A model generated the notes under the pieces. The model saw nothing but the letters and a program-made list of their open reading frames with translations, was not told where the DNA came from and searched no databases. DNA of 23,345 nucleotides from Candidatus Thorarchaeota archaeon (lineage in GTDB: Archaea; Asgardarchaeota; Thorarchaeia; Thorarchaeales; Thorarchaeaceae): positions 1 through 23,345 of the forward strand of contig JAEOUL010000335.1 in assembly GCA_016839345.1 (NCBI GenBank), in the 5' to 3' direction. Position numbers and translations under genes: made by a program. Below, in pieces: positions 7,457 through 14,552 of this stretch (position 1 is the stretch's first letter; each line of letters starts with the position of its first letter).

Positions 7457-7648
7457 GTGTCAGACTCCTCTCGAACAAAAATCCAACGAATCATTGTGAC
7501 AGAACAAAAAACCGTGGCAGATCTTCTTCGTGAGCTTGATATCAGTGATGACCATGTAGTCCTTGTTAATGGCAAACAAATGTCTCTAGATTTCCAACTG
7601 GAGGAAAATGACAAGGTCGCTATCCTACCAAAGATTGCTGGTGGGTAA
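7457..7648 (+). CDS. Ubiquitin-fold small protein (ThiS/MoaD/SAMP/Urm1-like) with C-terminal Gly-Gly
   Basis: A 63-residue beta-grasp protein. The middle has the typical VLVNGK turn (about 35-40), then LEENDKVAILPKIAGG, where a D-x-V strand leads to LP and a terminal Gly-Gly. In this family an E1-like enzyme adenylates the terminal glycine. The product is a sulfur carrier for thiamine, molybdopterin or tRNA thiolation, or in archaea a SAMP modifier joined to lysines. AILPKIAGG resembles MoaD/SAMP more than ThiS. No E1-like, thiamine or molybdopterin gene is nearby, so the role cannot be fixed. The start is GTG 7457 with a GGTG 6 bases upstream. The last 24 bases overlap the 3' end of the asparagine-synthetase-like gene on the other strand. 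Confidence 0.85.
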   Translation: MSDSSRTKIQRIIVTEQKTVADLLRELDISDDHVVLVNGKQMSLDFQLEENDKVAILPKIAGG

Positions 7649-9145
7649 TCGTCCAACTCTTTCTATTAGTCTAAAAGTTGCTTTCATATCTATATTCAGA
7701 TTTGTATCCAATTGATGTTTGATTGGAATACCAATCTCTTGGGCGATTGTATGTAATACATCTTGCACTATTTTTGAAATCTCCTTTTTGCTTAGCCTTT
7801 TCGCGTTCATGACATGATTGACTACAGCCTCTCGAAGAACCTTTGAGGAGCCTGAGCTAAATTGAGTTGCATGTTTTTGAACATCAGCGAGATTATCCGG
7901 TAAACCCATCTTTTTCGCTAACTTTCTGAAGAGTATCTTTCTACTAGGGCTGCTCATCGGATCAAGAAGCCACTCAATCGGAGTTGAGAAAGCTATCTTT
8001 ACAAATTCAAAGTCGAGATATGGAAAGAATGAATCAAGCGTGTGATATTCAATAGCTTTTACATCACGAGCTATGTTTGCCTCATGTGTTATAGAGTAAT
8101 CTGACCAGAGCTGTTCTCTTAGCTTTTCTATCCCGCTTTCTATGTACTCTTTTTCATATCTGGCATACCCTGCAAAGATTTCATCTGGCCCTTGACCTGA
8201 TACAAGAACCTTGCAACCAATTTCCTTTGCGTGTTTTGCGGCAGTGAAGAATGGTGTTGCGATTTCAATGTCCATGCGATTGCTAGTTTCTGTGGCGTAG
8301 ATTACTTCAGGTAAGAGATCCCAAATATCTACTGCATCTAGCTGAATCAATTTGTGTTCAAGTGATAAATCTGAAGCTGCTCTGGTTGTTTTTATGAAAT
8401 CCTTTGAATCAGGCGTAGCTGCAGAGATTAGTACTGTTTCTTCACAGATATTATTTGCCAAAAGTGCTGCGAGAGAGCTATCTACTCCACCTGAGAACAG
8501 GATTCCACACTTACCAATTCCTTCTAGTTTCGAAAAGGTGAACCTTAATGTGCGCTCTAGATTATTCAAATGACTTTCATAACTTCTCTTGGTTACTGTT
8601 TCCGGGAGAGAACGAAATTGACTTTGAAGAATACCCTGTTTTTCACCTGCAATTGAGAGTGTACAGCCAGGACTAAGAACTTGAAGTTTCATTGGGTAAA
8701 CTTCCCAAATCGCTTTCTGCTCTGTAGAAAATGCCCATCCATACTCTAACTTGGTGAAATATAGAGGTCTCACGCCATCAAGAGACCTATGGATTCTTAA
8801 GTCCCCTTCTTCTGATAGACCGATTCCAACTAGCATTTGATTTGAGCCATGCTGATTTTTTACATCACAAATGGAATCTGCAACCCTATCGAGAGTACTT
8901 ATGTCCCGGATTCCAAATGTGTCAATCACCAAGAGTTTGAACTGACGATGATTTTCAATATAGTCCAGAGTATTGTCTGTGCTAAAAACTCCGAGATGAA
9001 CTCTCCCATACTTCAGATCATATTGAAATTCGATCAGTGACCCTCTATGAGAAAGTCTATCCACCATTCTTAAGAAAATCTTCTGTGTAGAACTAACCTC
9101 ATCAAAACTCTCTGAATATACAAGGAGTCCAATGATACCTGCCAT
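7625..9145 (-). CDS. Asparagine synthetase B-like protein with an inactive glutaminase site
   Basis: Homologue of glutamine-hydrolysing asparagine synthetase, about 506 residues. The C-terminal ATP-pyrophosphatase domain looks intact: SGGVDSS (218-224), SGQGPDEIFAGY (316-327), PYLD (375-378) and a KHATQFSSG segment near 425. The N-terminal Ntn domain keeps HRG (33-35) and DGVRPLYF, but the nucleophile is gone: the protein opens MAGIIG where active enzymes have MCGIIG, and the NGEIYN loop is not recognisable. I therefore expect no glutamine hydrolysis; ammonia or another amine would attack the acyl-adenylate, as in beta-lactam synthetases, which lost the same cysteine. ATG 9145 is chosen by alignment. 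TTG 9154, overlapping the upstream stop as TTGA, is possible and does not restore a cysteine. It is coupled to the AbrB-like gene. Substrate unknown. Confidence 0.85.
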   Translation of the reverse strand: MAGIIGLLVYSESFDEVSSTQKIFLRMVDRLSHRGSLIEFQYDLKYGRVHLGVFSTDNTLDYIENHRQFKLLVIDTFGIRDISTLDRVADSICDVKNQHGSNQMLVGIGLSEEGDLRIHRSLDGVRPLYFTKLEYGWAFSTEQKAIWEVYPMKLQVLSPGCTLSIAGEKQGILQSQFRSLPETVTKRSYESHLNNLERTLRFTFSKLEGIGKCGILFSGGVDSSLAALLANNICEETVLISAATPDSKDFIKTTRAASDLSLEHKLIQLDAVDIWDLLPEVIYATETSNRMDIEIATPFFTAAKHAKEIGCKVLVSGQGPDEIFAGYARYEKEYIESGIEKLREQLWSDYSITHEANIARDVKAIEYHTLDSFFPYLDFEFVKIAFSTPIEWLLDPMSSPSRKILFRKLAKKMGLPDNLADVQKHATQFSSGSSKVLREAVVNHVMNAKRLSKKEISKIVQDVLHTIAQEIGIPIKHQLDTNLNIDMKATFRLIERVGRLPTSNLW

Positions 9146-9150
9146 GATGC

Positions 9151-9564
9151 TCAAGTCTTTACTTCTTTTAGCATGACTTGTTTAACACCAGTTATTCCCT
9201 GCAAAATCTTCTCAAGATTTCCTACTGCTACAGTCAGTTGTTGTGGGGTGAAATAGCACTCATAATAGCACTCGTTTGCGGTTTGACAGATACCACTAGT
9301 AAATAGAATGTCTTCCAATGCAACCTCCATGAATGCTTCGGTCAATTCTTCTAGAAAGCTCTTGCTCAATTTCTCAATTACGAGTTTCAAATATAGTACT
9401 TTGTCACCATCAACTGGATACAACTTGACATTGCCATCTTTGACAACAAGAATAACTAGGCCATACGTGTGTCCAATCTTGTCTACAAAATCTGCTGGCA
9501 GAGTGATAGAGTCACCCTTCTCAATTTTAAGAACTCTTGCCTGCGTCATGTCAACCTTACTCAA
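9151..9564 (-). CDS. AbrB/SpoVT-like domain protein with a cysteine-containing C-terminal domain
   Basis: Tentative. The N-terminal part (about residues 8-52) resembles a swapped-hairpin AbrB/MazE domain: RVLKIEKGDSITLPADF, then G-L-V-I-L-V-V-KDGNVKLYPV. These domains usually bind DNA as dimers. The rest (about 60-137) has two helices, then FTSGICQTANECYYECYF with three cysteines, and ends in a strand-like VKQVMLKEV, which could be a small ACT-like or metal-binding domain. I know no named family with this layout. The start is chosen at TTG 9564 because GGAGG at 9574-9578 is 9 bases upstream; GTG 9588 and ATG 9549 are alternatives. The stop overlaps the AsnB-like gene, so the two are probably translated together, and this may be its regulator or partner. 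Confidence 0.6.
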   Translation of the reverse strand: MSKVDMTQARVLKIEKGDSITLPADFVDKIGHTYGLVILVVKDGNVKLYPVDGDKVLYLKLVIEKLSKSFLEELTEAFMEVALEDILFTSGICQTANECYYECYFTPQQLTVAVGNLEKILQGITGVKQVMLKEVKT

Positions 9565-9639
9565 TCGTATCTGCCTCCGAATACTCACATGCCATGAATG
9601 CTTGTGATGATTATATCTCTTGCGGGCGATACCGAAATT

Positions 9640-11223
9640 TCAATTTCCTCTTCGAAACCAACTACGAATCTTCGCCAGTGCTTCACTCTCGGGTTTTTTC
9701 ACGACATGAAGACTCCATCGCTGAGTATCAGTGCTAGAAAATTGAAGGAATGCAACTTCTCCTTCAGACCGGACTCTTTCCATTTCCTGTAATCTTCCAT
9801 TTAGCCAAGCTTTCTTTGAAACAGGCATTCGTGCCGTAACCATGTCGAAAAGCGTTGGATGCAGATCAAAAATCAACGCCCTCTCTTTTACATAATCGAG
9901 TACTCCCTCTTGAAGAGCTTGACTAATCTTCTCACGATCAGTAAAGAATGAGGCCGCAACTGACATGTTTGGATATTTCTCAGGCAAGTTAAGAGCAAAC
10001 TTGAAGGATTTATTGAATTTTGACAAGTGTGTTGCAGCATCAAGAAAGAGAATGGTTTCTGGTTTTCCTTCAAAGTGATCTTCTGAGATATCAATGGTTG
10101 TTTTTCCTAAAGTTTCCTCCTTGTCAATGACAGACTGGATTAGTTGATCTGTTACCGGTGGAAGGTCAGCATCATCAATTGTTTCTATAGATTCGTATGA
10201 CATGGCTTCAGTTTCCCAATCTGAATCGTTTGCCCCTTTCTTCTTCTTGTCATCTACTATCTTCTTTGGTCGTCTATGAGGCGGAATATATCCTATCTCT
10301 TCTACTAAATGCTGGAGCACTAGTGGCAAGAATAAATCATAGAGAGTACCTCGAGTTTCAATAACTAATAGAACTGGTTTGAATGAGGCTACAGCTTCCA
10401 CAAGTCCTGACTCAAAATCAGGAGAATCATCAAAGAATTTCTTTAGTTTCTCTTCAGAATATCCATCTTTTACTCTCTGTGTCCATTCATTATAGACATC
10501 TTTCACTTCTTGTTTTCTTCGATCTCTCACAAGACTCATGAATTTTCCGAGATACCGCACACCTCGGGATACTGCAGTTGCTGGACTAATGAATACTGTC
10601 ATCATCCCTACGGCTTCTCCTGCGTATTCGCTTGCTTCTGTGCTTCTAATCTTGCCCATCACCTCTTCTGATAATGATGGTGGACCAAGTTTCTCTACAA
10701 GCACCTCAATCATTCCAGAATAATCTTCGAAAGAAGCATCTCCAGGACCAATCTGTTCACCAACAGGTGAGGCATCTGACAAGACTTCTCCAAATACATT
10801 TGGTCTTTTCACAAGCCATTGTAACGGTATCTTCAGAGATGGATACTCATGCAACCATTTTCTATCGGAATCCCTAGAACCAAAGTAGAACTTTGAAGAA
10901 TTTGGAAATAATCCATCAAAAATCTCCATGAATTGGTCAAAGCCTGGTTTTGTGCTTAGACCCATCTCAGCTTTCTCCATCGCATCAACGACAAAAACCA
11001 ATCCTGATTCTTTTGATTTAGCAATCTTTGCCATTGTAAGCATGACCTGTTTTGGGGAAAGATACAATAGCTCACTTTCAGCAAATGGCGCGTCATAGAA
11101 GGAGAAAATACCTAATCGTCGCCAAGTTCTTCGAGACAGCTCAATATTAGCAAGATGAGAGAACCACTCATATCCTCTTTTGTATCTTGGAATGGATTCT
11201 TCATCTATCTCTCTATCAGGCAT
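9640..11223 (-). CDS. Large soluble protein of unknown function
   Basis: Not recognised; about 527 residues with no signal peptide or clear membrane helix. It appears to have two globular parts joined by a charged, low-complexity linker (about 318-355, rich in Lys then Asp/Glu). Each part contains hydrophobic strands ending in an acidic residue: GLVFVVDAMEKAE (about 74-86) and ETILFLDAATHLS (about 389-401). These look like Walker B or Rossmann-type strands, but I find no Walker A GKS/GKT, so I do not call it an ATPase. A helical stretch around 200-225 is mildly hydrophobic. The start is ATG 11223, because AGGTG lies 6 bases upstream; the GTG at 11232 is part of that AGGTG. It follows the secreted repeat protein on the same strand and precedes the AbrB-like gene by about 75 bases. 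Confidence 0.65.
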   Translation of the reverse strand: MPDREIDEESIPRYKRGYEWFSHLANIELSRRTWRRLGIFSFYDAPFAESELLYLSPKQVMLTMAKIAKSKESGLVFVVDAMEKAEMGLSTKPGFDQFMEIFDGLFPNSSKFYFGSRDSDRKWLHEYPSLKIPLQWLVKRPNVFGEVLSDASPVGEQIGPGDASFEDYSGMIEVLVEKLGPPSLSEEVMGKIRSTEASEYAGEAVGMMTVFISPATAVSRGVRYLGKFMSLVRDRRKQEVKDVYNEWTQRVKDGYSEEKLKKFFDDSPDFESGLVEAVASFKPVLLVIETRGTLYDLFLPLVLQHLVEEIGYIPPHRRPKKIVDDKKKKGANDSDWETEAMSYESIETIDDADLPPVTDQLIQSVIDKEETLGKTTIDISEDHFEGKPETILFLDAATHLSKFNKSFKFALNLPEKYPNMSVAASFFTDREKISQALQEGVLDYVKERALIFDLHPTLFDMVTARMPVSKKAWLNGRLQEMERVRSEGEVAFLQFSSTDTQRWSLHVVKKPESEALAKIRSWFRRGN

Positions 11224-11269
11224 GCTAAACACCTAAGATGTCAATTCACACTGACCTTCTAGGCATCAT

Positions 11270-11290
11270 GTTTTATTGTTGAGATAAAAC
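11270..11290. repeat. AT-rich inverted repeat in the promoter region of the orphan gene
   Basis: GTTTTAT (11270-11276) and ATAAAAC (11284-11290) are a perfect 7-bp dyad around TGTTGAG. It lies 47 to 67 bases before ATG 11223 and 11 bases beyond the end of the secreted-protein gene. It could hold the TATA box of the downstream gene or mark the 3' end of the upstream transcript. There is no T-run after it on the minus strand. Confidence 0.35.
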
Positions 11291-11300
11291 TATTGCCCAC

Positions 11301-12494
11301 TCAATCCATTCTAAGAGCAAATATCCCAATTACAGCAGCTGCTACAATAATTCCCAAGACTACAAAACCTCTCCAGTCGATTATAAATCCGGGCGAAGAG
11401 TGCGGGTCGAAAGAAGATGAAAGTATATTCAATGTATTACCAGGGTTAAGTATATTCAACATCTGACAAGCATAAGCAGAATACACAAGAGAACCCATAT
11501 CCTGTCCTGGAACATTACCCCAACTTCCATCAGCAGATTGACAATTGAGAATGAAGGTTTCTGCTGCAGTTTCATTGATTGGGGTGAGGGCGTTAAGTGT
11601 ATCCAATGCCTTGAGAGCGAAATATGTACTCACAATATTTGGATCCTCTGTAGCATTACCCTCCTCAAAGCCACCTACAAACTCAGGCATATCATATTCA
11701 AGAACCTGTCTGGCTTGTATCCATGACTGGACACTAGATGAAGCTGGTACCGTTGTCAGCGGGTCTATTGCATTGTATGCTAGAACGGCAGCTGCAGTAG
11801 CAGTGACACTTGTCCGTTCTGAAAAAGGATTAAGCTTGTACGCTTCCCCTTCTCTACAACTCTCAATCCACTCAATTACTGCAGTTTCATTGACATATGT
11901 GTTCCAAGCATTTTCAAGTTGGTACATCTGATCGATGATTCTCAGAGATGCTAATGCATAGAAGGTTGAAACCAAATCCGGGTTTGCCTCAACTTCGGTT
12001 CCATAACCTCCCTCCTCTGAAATAGTTCTGTTAATCCAGAATGCATTTGCTGTGGCATTGATATCGTAATCGTCAATATTTGGAATACCACTCTGGCTCT
12101 TCAATAATTGCCAAGTAACAAGCCCACGATAGTTGGTTGATGCAACGACTGGTCCAAGAAGATACTCGCTGAAGCCCCCATACCTTGGTGTAATATCTGG
12201 ATCACCAGTCAACAATTGCTGATCGACTAAAAAGTCCAAGGCTTGAGTGATAGATATTGGCGGAGGTCTCTGTGAGAGGGAACCAAGCTCGTGTAGTATG
12301 CTGATACCTCCGAATGTCGGATTCATTCGAGTCACTGCTTCAAATGTATAGCCACCCCTCACTGGATCGTATTTACTACTCATGTACGAACTCAAGGAAT
12401 CAAACCGACTCGCAGCTGCTACTGGTTGAGCTGAGAAGGCTACAAATACTAGAGTAAATGCGAATGCGATTGCTACGACTTTGACCTTATTCAT
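11301..12494 (-). CDS. Secreted, membrane-anchored prenyltransferase/squalene-oxidase-repeat protein
   Basis: A 397-residue exported protein. Residues 1-27 form a signal peptide (MNKVKV, then a hydrophobic core and AQPVAA), and 375-394 form a C-terminal membrane helix ending in RMD, so the body should be outside the cell. The body has repeats resembling the alpha/alpha toroid of prenyltransferase beta subunits and terpene cyclases: GGFSEYLL (106-113), GGYGTE (162-167), GGFEEGN (274-280) and FILNCQSADGSWG (314-326), each with a following NxVSTxxALxxL-type helix. Five N-glycosylation sequons are seen (N146, N155, N202, N280, N307). I see no clear Asp/Cys/His zinc set or DxDD motif, so it may be a binding or structural toroid and not an enzyme. 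Two GATATT repeats lie in its leader. Role unknown. Confidence 0.75.
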   Translation of the reverse strand: MNKVKVVAIAFAFTLVFVAFSAQPVAAASRFDSLSSYMSSKYDPVRGGYTFEAVTRMNPTFGGISILHELGSLSQRPPPISITQALDFLVDQQLLTGDPDITPRYGGFSEYLLGPVVASTNYRGLVTWQLLKSQSGIPNIDDYDINATANAFWINRTISEEGGYGTEVEANPDLVSTFYALASLRIIDQMYQLENAWNTYVNETAVIEWIESCREGEAYKLNPFSERTSVTATAAAVLAYNAIDPLTTVPASSSVQSWIQARQVLEYDMPEFVGGFEEGNATEDPNIVSTYFALKALDTLNALTPINETAAETFILNCQSADGSWGNVPGQDMGSLVYSAYACQMLNILNPGNTLNILSSSFDPHSSPGFIIDWRGFVVLGIIVAAAVIGIFALRMD

Positions 12495-12606
12495 GGCTCA
12501 TCACGGTCAATATCAATATCACTGAGATGCGTTCAGCGCTTTGAGGTTCGGGCTTAGGCGTGGTTATTAACGTTTCCCCATAACAATTGATGTACTAGCA
12601 CAGAGG
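12495..12606. other. Intergenic region with probable promoter of the secreted protein
   Basis: This 112-base gap separates two minus-strand genes. Read on minus it contains GGGGAAACGTTAATAACC (12559-12576), whose TTAATAA could be a TATA box giving a leader of roughly 45-55 bases. A tandem GATATTGATATT follows near 12506-12519. No coding frame or strong hairpin is seen. Confidence 0.35.
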
Positions 12607-13560
12607 TCATGCATACCCAATAGGACCACGCTGAATCTTTCTGATGTATGAATATGCTGAGTCAGCTGATATTGCACCATGCCCCACAGCAACAGCTATC
12701 TGTTTCATCGATTCAACAACATCGCCTGCTGCAAACACTCCTGGTATGTTTGTGGCTTGTTTTGCATCGACTATTATCTCTCCATCTTCATTAGTTTCGA
12801 CACCAATGCTTTTTGCGAGCGTACTCTCTGGGTTGGAACCAAGAGCAATGAATGCACCCTCGATTGGGAGTGAACTAACTTCTCCAGTTTTCACATTCTC
12901 AAGAACAAGCTCATTGACTAGGTCATCCCCTTTGATTTCTTTCACAATGGTATCCCAAATTATCTCCACACCTGATTTGAAAATATAATCTTGGATGATT
13001 TTCTCAGCCCTCAATTCATCTCGTCTATGTATAAGATACACCTTCTCAACCACTTCCGAGAGATAGAGTGCCTCCGTGACTGCAGTATTTCCGCCTCCTA
13101 CTACGGCGACAGTTTTGTCTCTGAATAATGGCCCATCACAGGTTGCGCAGTATGAAACACCCCTTCCAGTAAGTAATTCTTCCCCCGGAACTCCAAGATG
13201 TTTGTGTCCACCGCCAGTTGCGAAGATGATGGCCTTCGCCCTGTAAACACCTCGTCGTGTATCTAGAAGAAAATCCCCGTCCGCTCCGTTTCTCTCAACA
13301 CTCTTAACTTCGGTGATTTCTTTAATGTAAGCCCCACACTTTTTGACCTGTTCCTTCATCTTATTTGCTAGATCAAGACCAACAATGAATGTATATCCGG
13401 GATAATTCTCAATTCCGGGACTAGTCGCCTGAGCACCTCCAAGAACCTTTGATTCGAGTAGGAGCGTCTTCAATCCATAACGCGCTCCGTAGATTGCCGC
13501 AGTCATTCCAGCTGGGCCGCCGCCGATAACAATCAATTCCCAGTCCAAATCTTCTGTCAA
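12607..13560 (-). CDS. Thioredoxin reductase-like FAD/NAD(P)H disulfide reductase
   Basis: Low-molecular-weight thioredoxin reductase: transfers electrons from NAD(P)H through FAD to an active-site disulfide and on to thioredoxin or glutaredoxin-like proteins. It shows the N-terminal FAD motif GGGPAGM (13-19), the redox motif CATC (138-141) followed by DG, the NAD(P)H motif GGGNTA (155-160), a downstream HRRDELRA segment, and the second FAD motif AAGDV near the C-terminus. The start is TTG 13560: GGAG at 13569-13572 lies 8 bases upstream and the product then begins just before the FAD strand. A TTG at 13587 would add nine unneeded residues. At 317 residues it has the usual length. It follows the P-loop gene by 55 bases, and its neighbour beyond that is the thermosome. 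HRRDELRA is typical of NADPH users, but cofactor choice cannot be proven here. Confidence 0.92.
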   Translation of the reverse strand: MTEDLDWELIVIGGGPAGMTAAIYGARYGLKTLLLESKVLGGAQATSPGIENYPGYTFIVGLDLANKMKEQVKKCGAYIKEITEVKSVERNGADGDFLLDTRRGVYRAKAIIFATGGGHKHLGVPGEELLTGRGVSYCATCDGPLFRDKTVAVVGGGNTAVTEALYLSEVVEKVYLIHRRDELRAEKIIQDYIFKSGVEIIWDTIVKEIKGDDLVNELVLENVKTGEVSSLPIEGAFIALGSNPESTLAKSIGVETNEDGEIIVDAKQATNIPGVFAAGDVVESMKQIAVAVGHGAISADSAYSYIRKIQRGPIGYA

Positions 13561-13615
13561 ATCACTGTCTCCGTTTTTCGGTCCCAAGAGTTATTTTTTA
13601 GAATTTCAAAAAGGC

Positions 13616-14488
13616 TTAATCTTTCTTTCCAGTACAGTAATTAATGCCAAGCTCTTTCATGTCAAATGAGGATATGTTAGTTTCTGGTTTTACTTCAAGG
13701 CGATTGGTTGGTTTTAGCAAATCTGAGATGCGACTGAAGCTAACTTCTCTTATAGGGAGTTGTCCTCTCTTCATGAGATACGCAGCATGCCTAAACTTCT
13801 CTGGATTATACTTGAAGATGTGACCTGGTCCGACAACCAGAACTATGTCACAAGAATCTAATCCATCCCAAGGCCAGGCAGCATCATTGAAACCTTCAAT
13901 TATCACCACATCAGCAAGGTTCTCTATGTATGCAAATGATTCAGAAACATATTGTTCATAATTCTGATGTTCAAATTCCTGCAACTCTTCCAGGTTATTA
14001 ATCTTGAAAATATTCGTTTCTTTTGTAAGCTTCTCAACTTCATCAAGTCCAAGGAGTAGCCTCTCTTCTAGAAGCAAATTCATAGCAACCAGTACTGTAG
14101 AATCGATTTCATTTCCACTTGGTCTGCTAAATCTTTCCATGGTAAGAATTGAACTGGAGCCAGAAAGACCTAAGGTATTTGGGAGAGTCTGTAGAGGTTT
14201 CTCTATTCTCATAGGTACAAAGAGGTTATGAATTGGATTCGCGATTTTGATCGGGCTTTTCGGTTTTAATGCTGCTCTCACAATCATTGCATCTTTCGAT
14301 GCCAGTACACCTCTCTCCATACAGACTTTGGAGTGCTCATAATTGTGCCAATAATTATGCCCGCTAAGAGGTTTGAAGTATTCAACTGAATGACCTGTAT
14401 CTGAAAAGGATTTGACCAACTTCAATGCGAGCTGTGTCTTACCACTATCGAAACTATTCATTCCAATAAGTAAGATCCGTGTTGTCAT
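13616..14488 (-). CDS. Predicted SIMIBI-type P-loop NTPase, dethiobiotin-synthetase/MobB-like
   Basis: A protein of about 290 residues whose N-terminus, ILLIGMNSFDSGKT (5-18), is a deviant Walker A motif with an extra residue before GKT, closest in shape to dethiobiotin synthetase and MobB. Later strands fit the same fold: DVVIIEGFNDAAWPW (about 194-208) resembles the EG-type motif after the Walker B strand, and CDIVLVVGPGHIF (about 213-225) the strand before the nucleotide base site. A helical, acidic insertion lies between them and the P-loop. No biotin gene is nearby, so biotin synthesis is not supported; archaeal genomes carry unassigned P-loop ATPase/GTPase families of this type. The start is ATG 14488, 8 bases after GAGG. 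A longer frame from 14542 would add 18 non-family residues through the terminator hairpin. Confidence 0.65.
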   Translation of the reverse strand: MTTRILLIGMNSFDSGKTQLALKLVKSFSDTGHSVEYFKPLSGHNYWHNYEHSKVCMERGVLASKDAMIVRAALKPKSPIKIANPIHNLFVPMRIEKPLQTLPNTLGLSGSSSILTMERFSRPSGNEIDSTVLVAMNLLLEERLLLGLDEVEKLTKETNIFKINNLEELQEFEHQNYEQYVSESFAYIENLADVVIIEGFNDAAWPWDGLDSCDIVLVVGPGHIFKYNPEKFRHAAYLMKRGQLPIREVSFSRISDLLKPTNRLEVKPETNISSFDMKELGINYCTGKKD

Positions 14489-14500
14489 TCTGACTTCCTC

Positions 14501-14534
14501 TATAAAAAGAGAAGAATGGAGCCTTGCGGCTCCA
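14501..14534 (-). terminator. Intrinsic-type terminator after the thermosome gene
   Basis: On minus, TGGAGCC (14534-14528) and GGCTCCA (14523-14517) form a perfect 7-bp GC-rich stem closed by a GCAA tetraloop of the stable GNRA class. The sequence then runs TTCTTCTCTTTTTATA (14516-14501). It starts 19 bases after the thermosome stop. The same T-rich end abuts the ribosome binding site of the P-loop gene, so downstream genes may be read by partial readthrough or from their own promoter. Confidence 0.65.
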
Positions 14535-14552
14535 AAGTTCAATGATTTTAGA

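Noticed and set aside
7625..9154. AsnB-like gene as a pseudogene
   Set aside because: The frame is intact over the full length and the synthetase motifs are conserved; only the glutaminase site is lost.
13616..14488. Assignment of the P-loop protein as dethiobiotin synthetase
   Set aside because: Walker A spacing differs and there are no biotin genes nearby.
14489..14542. N-terminal extension of the P-loop protein from an upstream start at 14542
   Set aside because: It would translate through the thermosome terminator hairpin, and ATG 14488 has a good GAGG site.
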